NCBI GenBank assembly: GCA_026390285.1
Contig: JAPLGH010000161.1
Coordinates: 1 to 14,248 of the forward strand
Direction of reading: 5' to 3'
Source of the DNA: Caldisericota bacterium
Lineage (GTDB): Bacteria > Caldisericota > Caldisericia > Cryosericales > Cryosericaceae
Length of the DNA: 14,248 bases
The position numbers and the translations under genes were made by a program. Positions 6,995-13,096 of this stretch are shown piece after piece; the stretch's first letter is position 1; each line of letters begins with the position of its first letter. Under the pieces are notes generated by a model. It was given only the letters and a program-made list of their open reading frames with translations, searched no databases and was not told where the DNA came from.

Positions 6995-7694
6995 TGCCGG
7001 CCTCCGATGTCCCCTCGCCCAGGCGGGACAAGACGATGTTGACGAGGAACGAGACGAGGAGCAGGATGATGCCCAGCGCGATGGCGCGGTCGAAGCTCCC
7101 CTGACGGGTCTCAAGGACGAGCGCCGTGGTGAGCGTGCGGGTCGCTCCCTGGATGTTGCCGCCTACGAGCATGGCTGCCCCGACCTCACTGATAGCATTG
7201 CCAAACGCCGTGATGACGGCGCCCAGGATAGCCAGACGCGCCTCGCGGAGCAGGGCGATGGACGCCTGTGCGCGTGTCGCCCCCAGTGTGAGCGCGAGAT
7301 CGAAGACACCTTTGTCGGCGCCGCGCAGTCCAAGGACCGAGAGTCCTACGATGACCGGGAGAGCCAGCGCGATCTGGGCGATTACCATCGCAGTCGGGGT
7401 GTAGAGCAGTCCCAGCGGCCCGAGAGGGCCGCTGCGGGACAACAGGAGGTATACGAGAAGGCCTGCCACTACGGGAGGGAACCCCATCAGGGTGTAGACC
7501 ACGTTCATGACGCCCTGCTTGCCGCGGAAGTGGGAGAATGCGAGCAGGATGCCGAGGGGGAACCCAGCCAGCGCCGACCAGAAGAGGGCACTCATGGTGA
7601 CGCGAAGGGAAGTTCCCAAGGCCTCGTACGTTCCAGGGTCCAGGGAGATGATGAGGCGAACGGCCTGGACGAAGCCCCGGCCGATATCACCCAT
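6975..7694 (-). CDS. tupB: Tungstate ABC transporter permease (TupB-like)
   Basis: A 239-residue inner-membrane permease forming the import channel, probably as a homodimer. The family signature GFPPVVAGLLVYLLLSRSGP (residues ~71-90) followed by LGPLGLLYTPTAMVIAQIAL is characteristic of TupB. The cytoplasmic EAA coupling loop that docks onto the ATPase is LALTLGATRAQASIALLREA, leading into AFGNAISEVGAAMLVGGNI. About five or six hydrophobic segments are visible. The start ATG 7694 has GGAGG seven bases upstream and lies 26 bases after the tupA stop. No fusion or truncation is apparent. Confidence 0.93.
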   Translation of the reverse strand: MGDIGRGFVQAVRLIISLDPGTYEALGTSLRVTMSALFWSALAGFPLGILLAFSHFRGKQGVMNVVYTLMGFPPVVAGLLVYLLLSRSGPLGPLGLLYTPTAMVIAQIALALPVIVGLSVLGLRGADKGVFDLALTLGATRAQASIALLREARLAILGAVITAFGNAISEVGAAMLVGGNIQGATRTLTTALVLETRQGSFDRAIALGIILLLVSFLVNIVLSRLGEGTSEAGNVRHLD

Positions 7695-7720
7695 CGGTGT
7701 CCCTCCGCGTCGTTTGCATG

Positions 7721-9532
7721 CTACTTGTGGATCTCGAGGCGGTACACGTACTTGAGGCTGTTCACCAGGAACGTGCCCTTCGTCGTCATAAGCGCCATGA
7801 AGCCATCGTCGGTCGACAGTGTCGCACCGTTCTTGAGGTAGACGACGATGATCTTCGTGCCCGTGAGCGCGTTGTAGATGTCGTCATAATCCAGGGTGAC
7901 GTGGCTGCCGTCCGTGGCTGTGGCGACGACCGTAAGACGCTTGGCTGAAGTGAGATCAGGCGAGATGACTTTCAGGATATCGATGAGCTGGACGCCGCCG
8001 TACGAAACCGGCGTGAGTGACTGGTTGTTCTGGGGGTAGATCTTGACGGTGGTCACGGGGAACTTGCGGACGTCATTGAGACGGTACGTGACTTCTTTGC
8101 CGGTGGGGAGCACAATGTCGAGGCTGCGGGTGGCTTTCCACTCGGTAGAATCCGGATAGAAGAGGGTCTGCCCGTATTGCTCTACGCCGAAGCTCTTGAT
8201 GAGTTCCTGGCCGGGAAGACCGGTCATGAAATCGGCAAATCGAACAGCGAGGTCGACCTTGACCGTTGGGTACTTGGCGGGGTTTACGGGCATGAGACCG
8301 TAGGGATTGAGCAGTCCCTGAGACCCTTGGACGAGGATCGGCAGGTTGATCTTGCCACCGTTCTGATAGGCGAGATACGTGGCGCGGTCGGTCAGGGTGT
8401 ATGCCTGTTTCTGGTCGGTCATCATGAGGACCTCGCCCATGCCCTGCCCGGCGCTGAGATACCAGGAGTTGCCGGCAGGCATGATGCCCGCAGCCTTCCA
8501 GATATCGAGCTCCTTGGTGTTGGTCCCAGAGTTGTCACCACGGCTGATGAAGATCGAGCCGGAAGCAGCGAGCTTCTTGAATGCGTCGGCCGCGTCGGTC
8601 ATGCCTTTGATCTTCGCGGGGTCACTGGCCGGTCCGACGATAATGAAGTCGTTGTACATGACATCCTTGCGGAAGAGGCCGAAGCCGTCGGCCATGAACA
8701 GGTCTTCCTGGGCACGCGCGTGAACGAGCAGGACGTCTGCGTCGCCCTTGCGTCCGGTCGTGATTGCCTGACCGGTGCCAACGGAGATGATCTTGACCTT
8801 GACGTGGTTGGACTTCTCGAAAATGGGGACGACGAAGGTCAGGAGCCCTGAGTCGAATGTGGAGGTCGTCGTGGCGAGGATCATGGATTGTGTCTCTGGC
8901 GCCTTGTAGTCCAGGATGGCGGGGAAGTAGGCGGCAGTCTGAGCGCGGGTGATGGCAGTGGTCGGCTTCGTCACGTCGGTGACCATGCCCTCCTGCACAC
9001 ATGCTGCAGCAGCCGTCCGCGCCCACTGTGAGAGGTCCTCAGAGCCTGCGACCTTGTCCAGGACAGTATGCGTCGCCATGCCGCGGATCTCGAAGCCCAT
9101 GCGCTGAGCGACGACGGCCATCGACTCCTCACGGGTGATGTTGGCTGCTGGGTGGAACGTCCCGTCCGGGTACCCGGAGACCCAGCCCTCGGCGAGGGCG
9201 GCGTAGACAAGAGGGGCAGCCCAGTTGCTCGTTGGCAGGTCCGTGAGCGTTTTGACGGGTGATTGAACGGGGTCGAGCCCTGCGGAGCGCGCAAGCGCCA
9301 CGATGAACTCGGCACGCGTGACTGGAGCGTCGGGTCGGAACGTCCCGTCTGGATAACCCTTCATGAACCCTTTGGCGACGACCCGCTCGATGACGGCCTG
9401 ATCGGGACGCCCGATGATGTCGGACAGTGATGCGGCGCGCGCCGGGTGGACGGACGCCATGGACAGGAATGCGAAAATGAGTGCGACCGCAAAGACGCGG
9501 CGGACCAGCAGACGTGACAGACCTCGATTCAT
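7721..9532 (-). CDS. tupA: SLH-anchored tungstate-binding protein (TupA-like) with C-terminal SUOX-like domain
   Basis: A 603-residue exported protein. It has a signal peptide (1-33, ending PARA), three SLH repeats (~37-88 with GYPDGTFRPDAPVTRAEF, ~97-150 with GYPDGTFHPAANITREE, and a degenerate third ~160-208), then a TupA tungstate-binding domain (~217-460) with LATTTSTFDSGLL, VGTGQA, GDADVLLVHARAQE, VMYNDFIIVGP, SRGDNSGTNTKE, GQGMGEVL, YTLTDRATY and NPYGLMPVN. Residues ~465-603 resemble the SUOX/molybdopterin-oxidoreductase fold (YGGVQLIDILKVISPD, VVATATDGSHVTLDYDDI, LKNGATLSTDDGF, SLKYVYRLEI) but contain no Cys, so a Cys-bound metal centre there is unlikely. Known TupA proteins are ~270 residues and free or lipid-anchored; here SLH replaces the anchor. 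The start at 9532 has AAAGGAG five bases upstream; in-frame codons back to 9610 run through the structured leader and are rejected. It is the first gene of the operon. Confidence 0.92.
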   Translation of the reverse strand: MNRGLSRLLVRRVFAVALIFAFLSMASVHPARAASLSDIIGRPDQAVIERVVAKGFMKGYPDGTFRPDAPVTRAEFIVALARSAGLDPVQSPVKTLTDLPTSNWAAPLVYAALAEGWVSGYPDGTFHPAANITREESMAVVAQRMGFEIRGMATHTVLDKVAGSEDLSQWARTAAAACVQEGMVTDVTKPTTAITRAQTAAYFPAILDYKAPETQSMILATTTSTFDSGLLTFVVPIFEKSNHVKVKIISVGTGQAITTGRKGDADVLLVHARAQEDLFMADGFGLFRKDVMYNDFIIVGPASDPAKIKGMTDAADAFKKLAASGSIFISRGDNSGTNTKELDIWKAAGIMPAGNSWYLSAGQGMGEVLMMTDQKQAYTLTDRATYLAYQNGGKINLPILVQGSQGLLNPYGLMPVNPAKYPTVKVDLAVRFADFMTGLPGQELIKSFGVEQYGQTLFYPDSTEWKATRSLDIVLPTGKEVTYRLNDVRKFPVTTVKIYPQNNQSLTPVSYGGVQLIDILKVISPDLTSAKRLTVVATATDGSHVTLDYDDIYNALTGTKIIVVYLKNGATLSTDDGFMALMTTKGTFLVNSLKYVYRLEIHK

Positions 9533-9625
9533 TGTCTCTCCTTTCCACAATGGGAGGCACGGCCGTTTCCCGCCGTACCCTGCCGGCTGTACGCCATGGC
9601 TTGCGCCCAAGGTCGGACAGCTCGA
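9533..9625 (-). promoter_or_regulatory. Structured 5' leader of the tup-moe-moa operon; candidate Moco/Tuco-type riboswitch
   Basis: Read on the minus strand, the leader can form an arm GCTGT (9621-9617) with ACAGC (9590-9586) containing GGC-GCAA-GCC (9607-9598), a GNRA tetraloop. A second hairpin pairs GGGTACGGC (9580-9572) with GCCGTGCCT (9563-9555), nine pairs including two G-U, around a loop holding G-GAAA-C, another GNRA loop. CTCC (9556-9553) can pair with the GGAG ribosome site (9541-9538) and shares two bases with the second hairpin, so the two folds compete. Moco/Tuco RNAs are known upstream of molybdate/tungstate transport and cofactor genes and have GNRA loops. Membership is inferred from context and structure; a covariance search was not possible here. 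Confidence 0.5.
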
Positions 9626-9632
9626 AGAATTA

Positions 9633-9660
9633 TTCTCTGTGGCAGTAGAATCGCAGAGAA
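9633..9660. repeat. 7-bp perfect inverted repeat at the predicted tup transcription start
   Basis: TTCTCTG at 9633-9639 and CAGAGAA at 9654-9660 are perfect inverted copies separated by 14 bases. The element lies just downstream of the tup -10 box and covers the expected start point (~9658). It could be the first stem of the leader RNA or a protein-binding operator. It has no following T-run in either direction, so it is not a typical terminator. Confidence 0.6.
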
Positions 9661-9664
9661 CAAT

Positions 9665-9692
9665 AGTATAGACGGCGGCACGCGTAAGGCAA
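9665..9692 (-). promoter_or_regulatory. Sigma70-type promoter for the tup-moe-moa operon
   Basis: On the minus strand TTGCCT (9692-9687) and TATACT (9670-9665) are separated by 16 bp; they match the -35 consensus at four of six positions and the -10 consensus at five of six. Transcription would begin near 9658 and leave a leader of about 125 bases before the tupA ATG at 9532, long enough for the structured RNA described at 9533-9625. Confidence 0.55.
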
Positions 9693-9720
9693 GAACTCGA
9701 AGCCGACTCCCTTCTCTATC

Positions 9721-9829
9721 TGTCATTCCCCCCCGAGTATTTCAGTTCAATACGAGGGGTGCTCTAGGCGCATGCTGGAATCCAATCTTGGGTCGACGCA
9801 TAGGTCCCCGCCTTCGCCGGGACGAGGGG
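9721..9829. repeat. REP-like pair of imperfect hairpins in the divergent intergenic region
   Basis: The first hairpin is CCCC-GA-GTATT (9731-9741) with AATAC-GA-GGGG (9749-9759), i.e. five plus four pairs around a tandem GA mismatch. The second is GTCCC (9804-9808) with GGGAC (9819-9823) and inner pairs GC/GC around CTTC. The segment starts TGTCATTCCC and carries CTGGAATCC and CCCCGCCTTCGCCGGGAC. That layout resembles the widespread intergenic repeats made of GTCATTCCCGC...GCGGGAATCC and CCCCGCCTTCGCGGGG units. The resemblance is from memory, and no second copy exists in this window. Confidence 0.45.
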
Positions 9830-9850
9830 AACTGTGAGTTTCCGTCTTCA

Positions 9851-9879
9851 TTGACCTTGGGGCGCTTTGGCTGTATACC
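9851..9879 (+). promoter_or_regulatory. Sigma70-type promoter for the protease/NHL gene pair
   Basis: TTGACC (9851-9856) and TATACC (9874-9879) are 17 bp apart, matching the -35 consensus at five of six and the -10 consensus at four of six positions. Transcription would begin near 9886, about 55 bases before the preferred protease start. This makes the upstream in-frame ATG at 9596 untranslated from this promoter. Confidence 0.5.
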
Positions 9880-9940
9880 CAACACATCTGCCTCTGTGTG
9901 GGTTGAGCACGCGGCCCGCCGGCGGCGCAGGAGGAAAATG

Positions 9941-12900
9941 ATGACGAGGCGACTGCAATGGTGTCTGAGAATCGCGGTAGTGCTAGTTCTGTTGCTGGCG
10001 TGCGCGTTGCCGGGGAAGCCCGCGCGCGGCGCACTGAACCTGCCCACGATCGACGCCGCCTTTCTGGCTCGTGTTGGGTCATCATCATTGTCACAGGACG
10101 TCATCGTCCGCATGCAGGGTCTTGCACTGGTCGACAGAGTCCAGGATGCGGGGACGGCAGGGTGGCTGGACACGGTGGCAGCGAAGGCATCGGAGGCAAT
10201 GATTTCACAGGAGCAAAATGCGTTTCTGTCGTCGCTGACGGCAAACGGTATCAAGTACACGGTCAAACAGCGGCTGAGCGTGACGTTCAACGGCCTGGCA
10301 CTGAGTCTTGCGGGGTCGGACCTCGCGGCGGTTGCAGGGACAAGTCATGTCTCGTACGTCTACGAATCGCAGCAGGCGCGGATCCTTGACGATGACACAA
10401 ATGCCGCCATGGGAGTAAATCAGGCGTTGTGGAATAGTACGTCGGCTGGCGGAAGGAAACTCGATGGAACCGGCACGACGATCGGCATCATCGACACCGG
10501 CATCGACTACATGCACCCGGATCTTGGCGGCGCGAAGCTGCCCAATGGGAAGGTGGTGGGAGGATACGACTTCGCTGACGACGACGCGAACCCTATGGAC
10601 AGTCAGGGCCATGGCACTCATGTTGCCGGCATTGCGGCCGCGGACGGCAAGGTGCAGGGTGTCGCGCCGAAGGCGAAGCTCTACGCCTACAAGGTCTTCA
10701 GCGACCTGGGAGGAGGAGCTGCCGACGGCGACATCATCGCTGCGCTTGACCGCTCCGTGCGGGACCATTGCACGGTGGTCAACATGTCCCTGGGCATGTC
10801 CGGAGGGACGGCTGATACGCCCGAGAACGAGGCTATCAACAACGCGGTCAAGGCGGGTGTCGTGGTCGTGGCAGCGACGGGCAACTCCGGCCCACGCAAC
10901 CCCGAGACCAACTGGCCCCTGGGTTCGCCCGCGACAGCCCTCAATGCCATCGCGGTAGCCGCCTCCAACGACGGCCCCTATCCAGTAGTGGAGGTTGTGA
11001 CACCGACCGGAACGGGGCTGGAAAACATCATGGGCAGTTATGCCGACATCGCCCCGGCGTTCAAGGAAGGTTCCACCTACGGCGTCGTTGATGCCGGGTA
11101 CGGCTCGAAGGCGGATTTCGCTGCCGTGAACGTCAAGGGCAAGGTCGCGCTCGTCGAGCGCGGCCCCATCGGGACAGGTGGCATCTACTTCCGCGACAAG
11201 GTCCTCAATGCGCAGGCCGCCGGAGCCGCCGGCGTCATCATCTACAATCACAGTCCCGGAGTCCTTGGGATGACGCTCAGAGTGGCAGCCGGTGACGAGA
11301 CCAAGGACTATGTACCCTGCATCGGCATCACGCAGGACGCAGGATTGGACCTCAGGATGCTCACGACGAGGGGGCTTGTCGTCCGGTTTGGAGTGCGGAG
11401 CAACCTCGGGACACTCGCGGACTTCAGCTCGATGGGCCCTACCGAGGACTTTCACTTCAAGCCGGAGGTGGCTGCTCCTGGCGTCACCGTGAACTCGACA
11501 TTTCCGAATGGCGAGTATGCCAAGCTGGACGGCACGTCCATGGCATCGCCTGGCGTGGCTGGAGCCGTCGCGCTGATCAAGGCGGCTCATCCCGACTGGG
11601 CTCCCGAAACGGTCAAGCTGGTGCTGATGAACACGTCAGACGTCCTGCGTAACTGGCAGAACGATGAAATCATCACGTGGACACTGCAGGGAGCCGGCCG
11701 GGTCGACGTACCGGCTGCCATCGATGCTTCAGCTGTGGCTGGGATAGCCACCTCCGATGGGAAGGCAACGTTCCAGACAGGCGCCATCCTTGTCGACGAT
11801 GACAGCATTGCCACTGCGACGACGATCAATCTCCACAGTCTCTCGAGCCAAAGTGTGACCTTCTCACCTTCGTTCGATTGGACGATGGATGCGCGGACGG
11901 GCGTCAAGGTAACCGTTGCCCCGTCGTCCGTGACCGTCGCTGCCGGCGGAACGGCCCAGGTCGCAGTGACCACGACCGTGGACCCGGCCACTGTCCCGGA
12001 CGGGCCGCACGAGGGAGTGATCACCCTGCAGTCGACCAGCGGAACGTTGCACGTGCCCTACATCTACTGGCGCGGGGGCGTCGAGGTCCCTGAACAGCTG
12101 AGCGGGATGCATACGAGTACAGCAGCCCTCGCGGCGCCCGGTGGCACGATGGACGTCCGGTTCAACATCGGCTACGGTGGGGTGCGACCAGCCGTCGAAG
12201 AGGGAGACGAACCCCAGGGTTCTAGCTTCGCCTCGCAGGTCGTTGCGGCGGTCACGGGGACAGATGGGGCGACGACCCTTGGGACCATATACCGCAGGTC
12301 GCTGTTGCTTGTGGGTGACCATGGATTTAGCTGGGACGGTCGGGACGTTCATGGCAATCTCTTCCTGACCGACGGAGATTATCTTCTGAGGACGTCGATT
12401 GTCGAGAGCAACAACGACCCCGCCAATCTGCAGATCTCCGAGGCGGCGCATCAGTCGGCACCCATTCATGTCACCGGCATGACCGGCGTTCCGGCGCTCA
12501 GCCTGAACATCGTGGGCGGGAGTCTCCGCGAGGGCGAGGACGTTTCAGTCAGCCTGAGTGCCGACACCACGACGAGCGTCTCGGGCATTGCGGGTGCAGT
12601 GCAGTTCGAACCCTACTATCTTTCGGTAAAGTCGGTGCGGGAGGGAGACTTCCTGAACCAAGGGGGAAAGGTCCTGTCGAGCTTCGTTTCCACTGTTGAC
12701 GCTTCATCGGGCAGTATAGCCGTCCAGGGGACGACAGGTACCGGCCTGGTTCAAGGGCGCGGCAGTGTATGTACGGTCGTATTCACCGTGCTGCACAGCG
12801 GCTCCACGGAGGTGTGGATCGGGAAGCCTCTGGCTACGAACAGCAGCGGGGTGGAGGAGACGATAGCACGGTCGCTGACCGTCACGCTACGTTCGGAAGG

Positions 12901-13087
12901 CAACGTCTGGGATATCGACGGCAACAAGCGTGTCGATCTTGGTGACATGGTCGCTCTGGCCCGCGCGTATGACTCGAAGGCAGGAGACAAGCGGTACGAC
13001 AACACGGCGGACCTCAACGGGGACGGTCGCGTCGACGATGCGGACCTGCAGATCCTGCGCCAGCACTACGGCGACGTCTATCCCTAG
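9941..13087 (+). CDS. Secreted subtilisin-family (S8) protease with PA insert, cohesin-like and dockerin modules
   Basis: A 1048-residue exported serine protease. A hydrophobic export signal is at 1-31; LLLAC at 17-21 could instead be a weak lipobox. An I9-like propeptide follows (~50-145). The S8 domain has catalytic D185 (IIDTGID), H224 (GHGTHVAG), S533 (GTSMASPGVAGA) and oxyanion N315 (ATGNSG). A PA domain (~385-480, VKGKVALVERG) is inserted between the oxyanion Asn and the catalytic Ser. Beta-sandwich regions follow, one with a FlgD-like SWDGRDVHGNLF (~794-805). Residues ~849-985 resemble a cohesin (LSLNIVGGSLREGEDVSVSL, VQFEPYYLSVKSVREGDF). Residues 988-1048 are a type-I-like dockerin with two calcium loops (DIDGNKRVDLGD, DLNGDGRVDDAD). 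ATG 9941 is six bases from AGGAGG; adjacent ATG 9938 is three bases away. The frame opens at 9596, but that part is intergenic. Confidence 0.9.
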   Translation: MTRRLQWCLRIAVVLVLLLACALPGKPARGALNLPTIDAAFLARVGSSSLSQDVIVRMQGLALVDRVQDAGTAGWLDTVAAKASEAMISQEQNAFLSSLTANGIKYTVKQRLSVTFNGLALSLAGSDLAAVAGTSHVSYVYESQQARILDDDTNAAMGVNQALWNSTSAGGRKLDGTGTTIGIIDTGIDYMHPDLGGAKLPNGKVVGGYDFADDDANPMDSQGHGTHVAGIAAADGKVQGVAPKAKLYAYKVFSDLGGGAADGDIIAALDRSVRDHCTVVNMSLGMSGGTADTPENEAINNAVKAGVVVVAATGNSGPRNPETNWPLGSPATALNAIAVAASNDGPYPVVEVVTPTGTGLENIMGSYADIAPAFKEGSTYGVVDAGYGSKADFAAVNVKGKVALVERGPIGTGGIYFRDKVLNAQAAGAAGVIIYNHSPGVLGMTLRVAAGDETKDYVPCIGITQDAGLDLRMLTTRGLVVRFGVRSNLGTLADFSSMGPTEDFHFKPEVAAPGVTVNSTFPNGEYAKLDGTSMASPGVAGAVALIKAAHPDWAPETVKLVLMNTSDVLRNWQNDEIITWTLQGAGRVDVPAAIDASAVAGIATSDGKATFQTGAILVDDDSIATATTINLHSLSSQSVTFSPSFDWTMDARTGVKVTVAPSSVTVAAGGTAQVAVTTTVDPATVPDGPHEGVITLQSTSGTLHVPYIYWRGGVEVPEQLSGMHTSTAALAAPGGTMDVRFNIGYGGVRPAVEEGDEPQGSSFASQVVAAVTGTDGATTLGTIYRRSLLLVGDHGFSWDGRDVHGNLFLTDGDYLLRTSIVESNNDPANLQISEAAHQSAPIHVTGMTGVPALSLNIVGGSLREGEDVSVSLSADTTTSVSGIAGAVQFEPYYLSVKSVREGDFLNQGGKVLSSFVSTVDASSGSIAVQGTTGTGLVQGRGSVCTVVFTVLHSGSTEVWIGKPLATNSSGVEETIARSLTVTLRSEGNVWDIDGNKRVDLGDMVALARAYDSKAGDKRYDNTADLNGDGRVDDADLQILRQHYGDVYP

Positions 13088-13096
13088 GAGACGATG

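Larger units (their letters stand above)
9533..9940. other. Divergent control region between the tup operon and the protease gene
   Basis: This 408-base stretch has no gene I can support. From left to right it holds the tupA leader, the inverted repeat and promoter for the leftward operon, the REP-like hairpins, and the rightward promoter with a ribosome site (AGGAGG ending at 9934). Frames that run through it in both directions are extensions of the flanking genes with low-complexity, Arg-rich translations and no family resemblance. Confidence 0.8.

Noticed and set aside
6995..7114. 40-residue N-terminal extension of TupC from 7114
   Set aside because: It lies entirely inside tupB, is Ser/Arg-rich, and a proper ribosome site precedes ATG 6994.
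9533..9610. 26-residue N-terminal extension of TupA from ATG 9610
   Set aside because: The extension would place residues before a normal signal peptide and runs through the structured leader; AAAGGAG sits correctly before ATG 9532.
9633..9660. Rho-independent terminator
   Set aside because: The 7-bp stem has a 14-base loop and no T-run on either strand, and it lies at a predicted transcription start.
9596..9937. N-terminal extension of the protease frame starting at ATG 9596 (115 extra residues)
   Set aside because: It overlaps the opposite-strand leader and promoter, is Arg-rich without family resemblance, and a signal peptide plus a good ribosome site appear only at 9938/9941.
10205..11590. 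461-codon open frame on the minus strand opposite the protease
   Set aside because: It is a shadow of a clearly conserved S8 domain; the His/Arg/Asp-rich translation matches no family I know.
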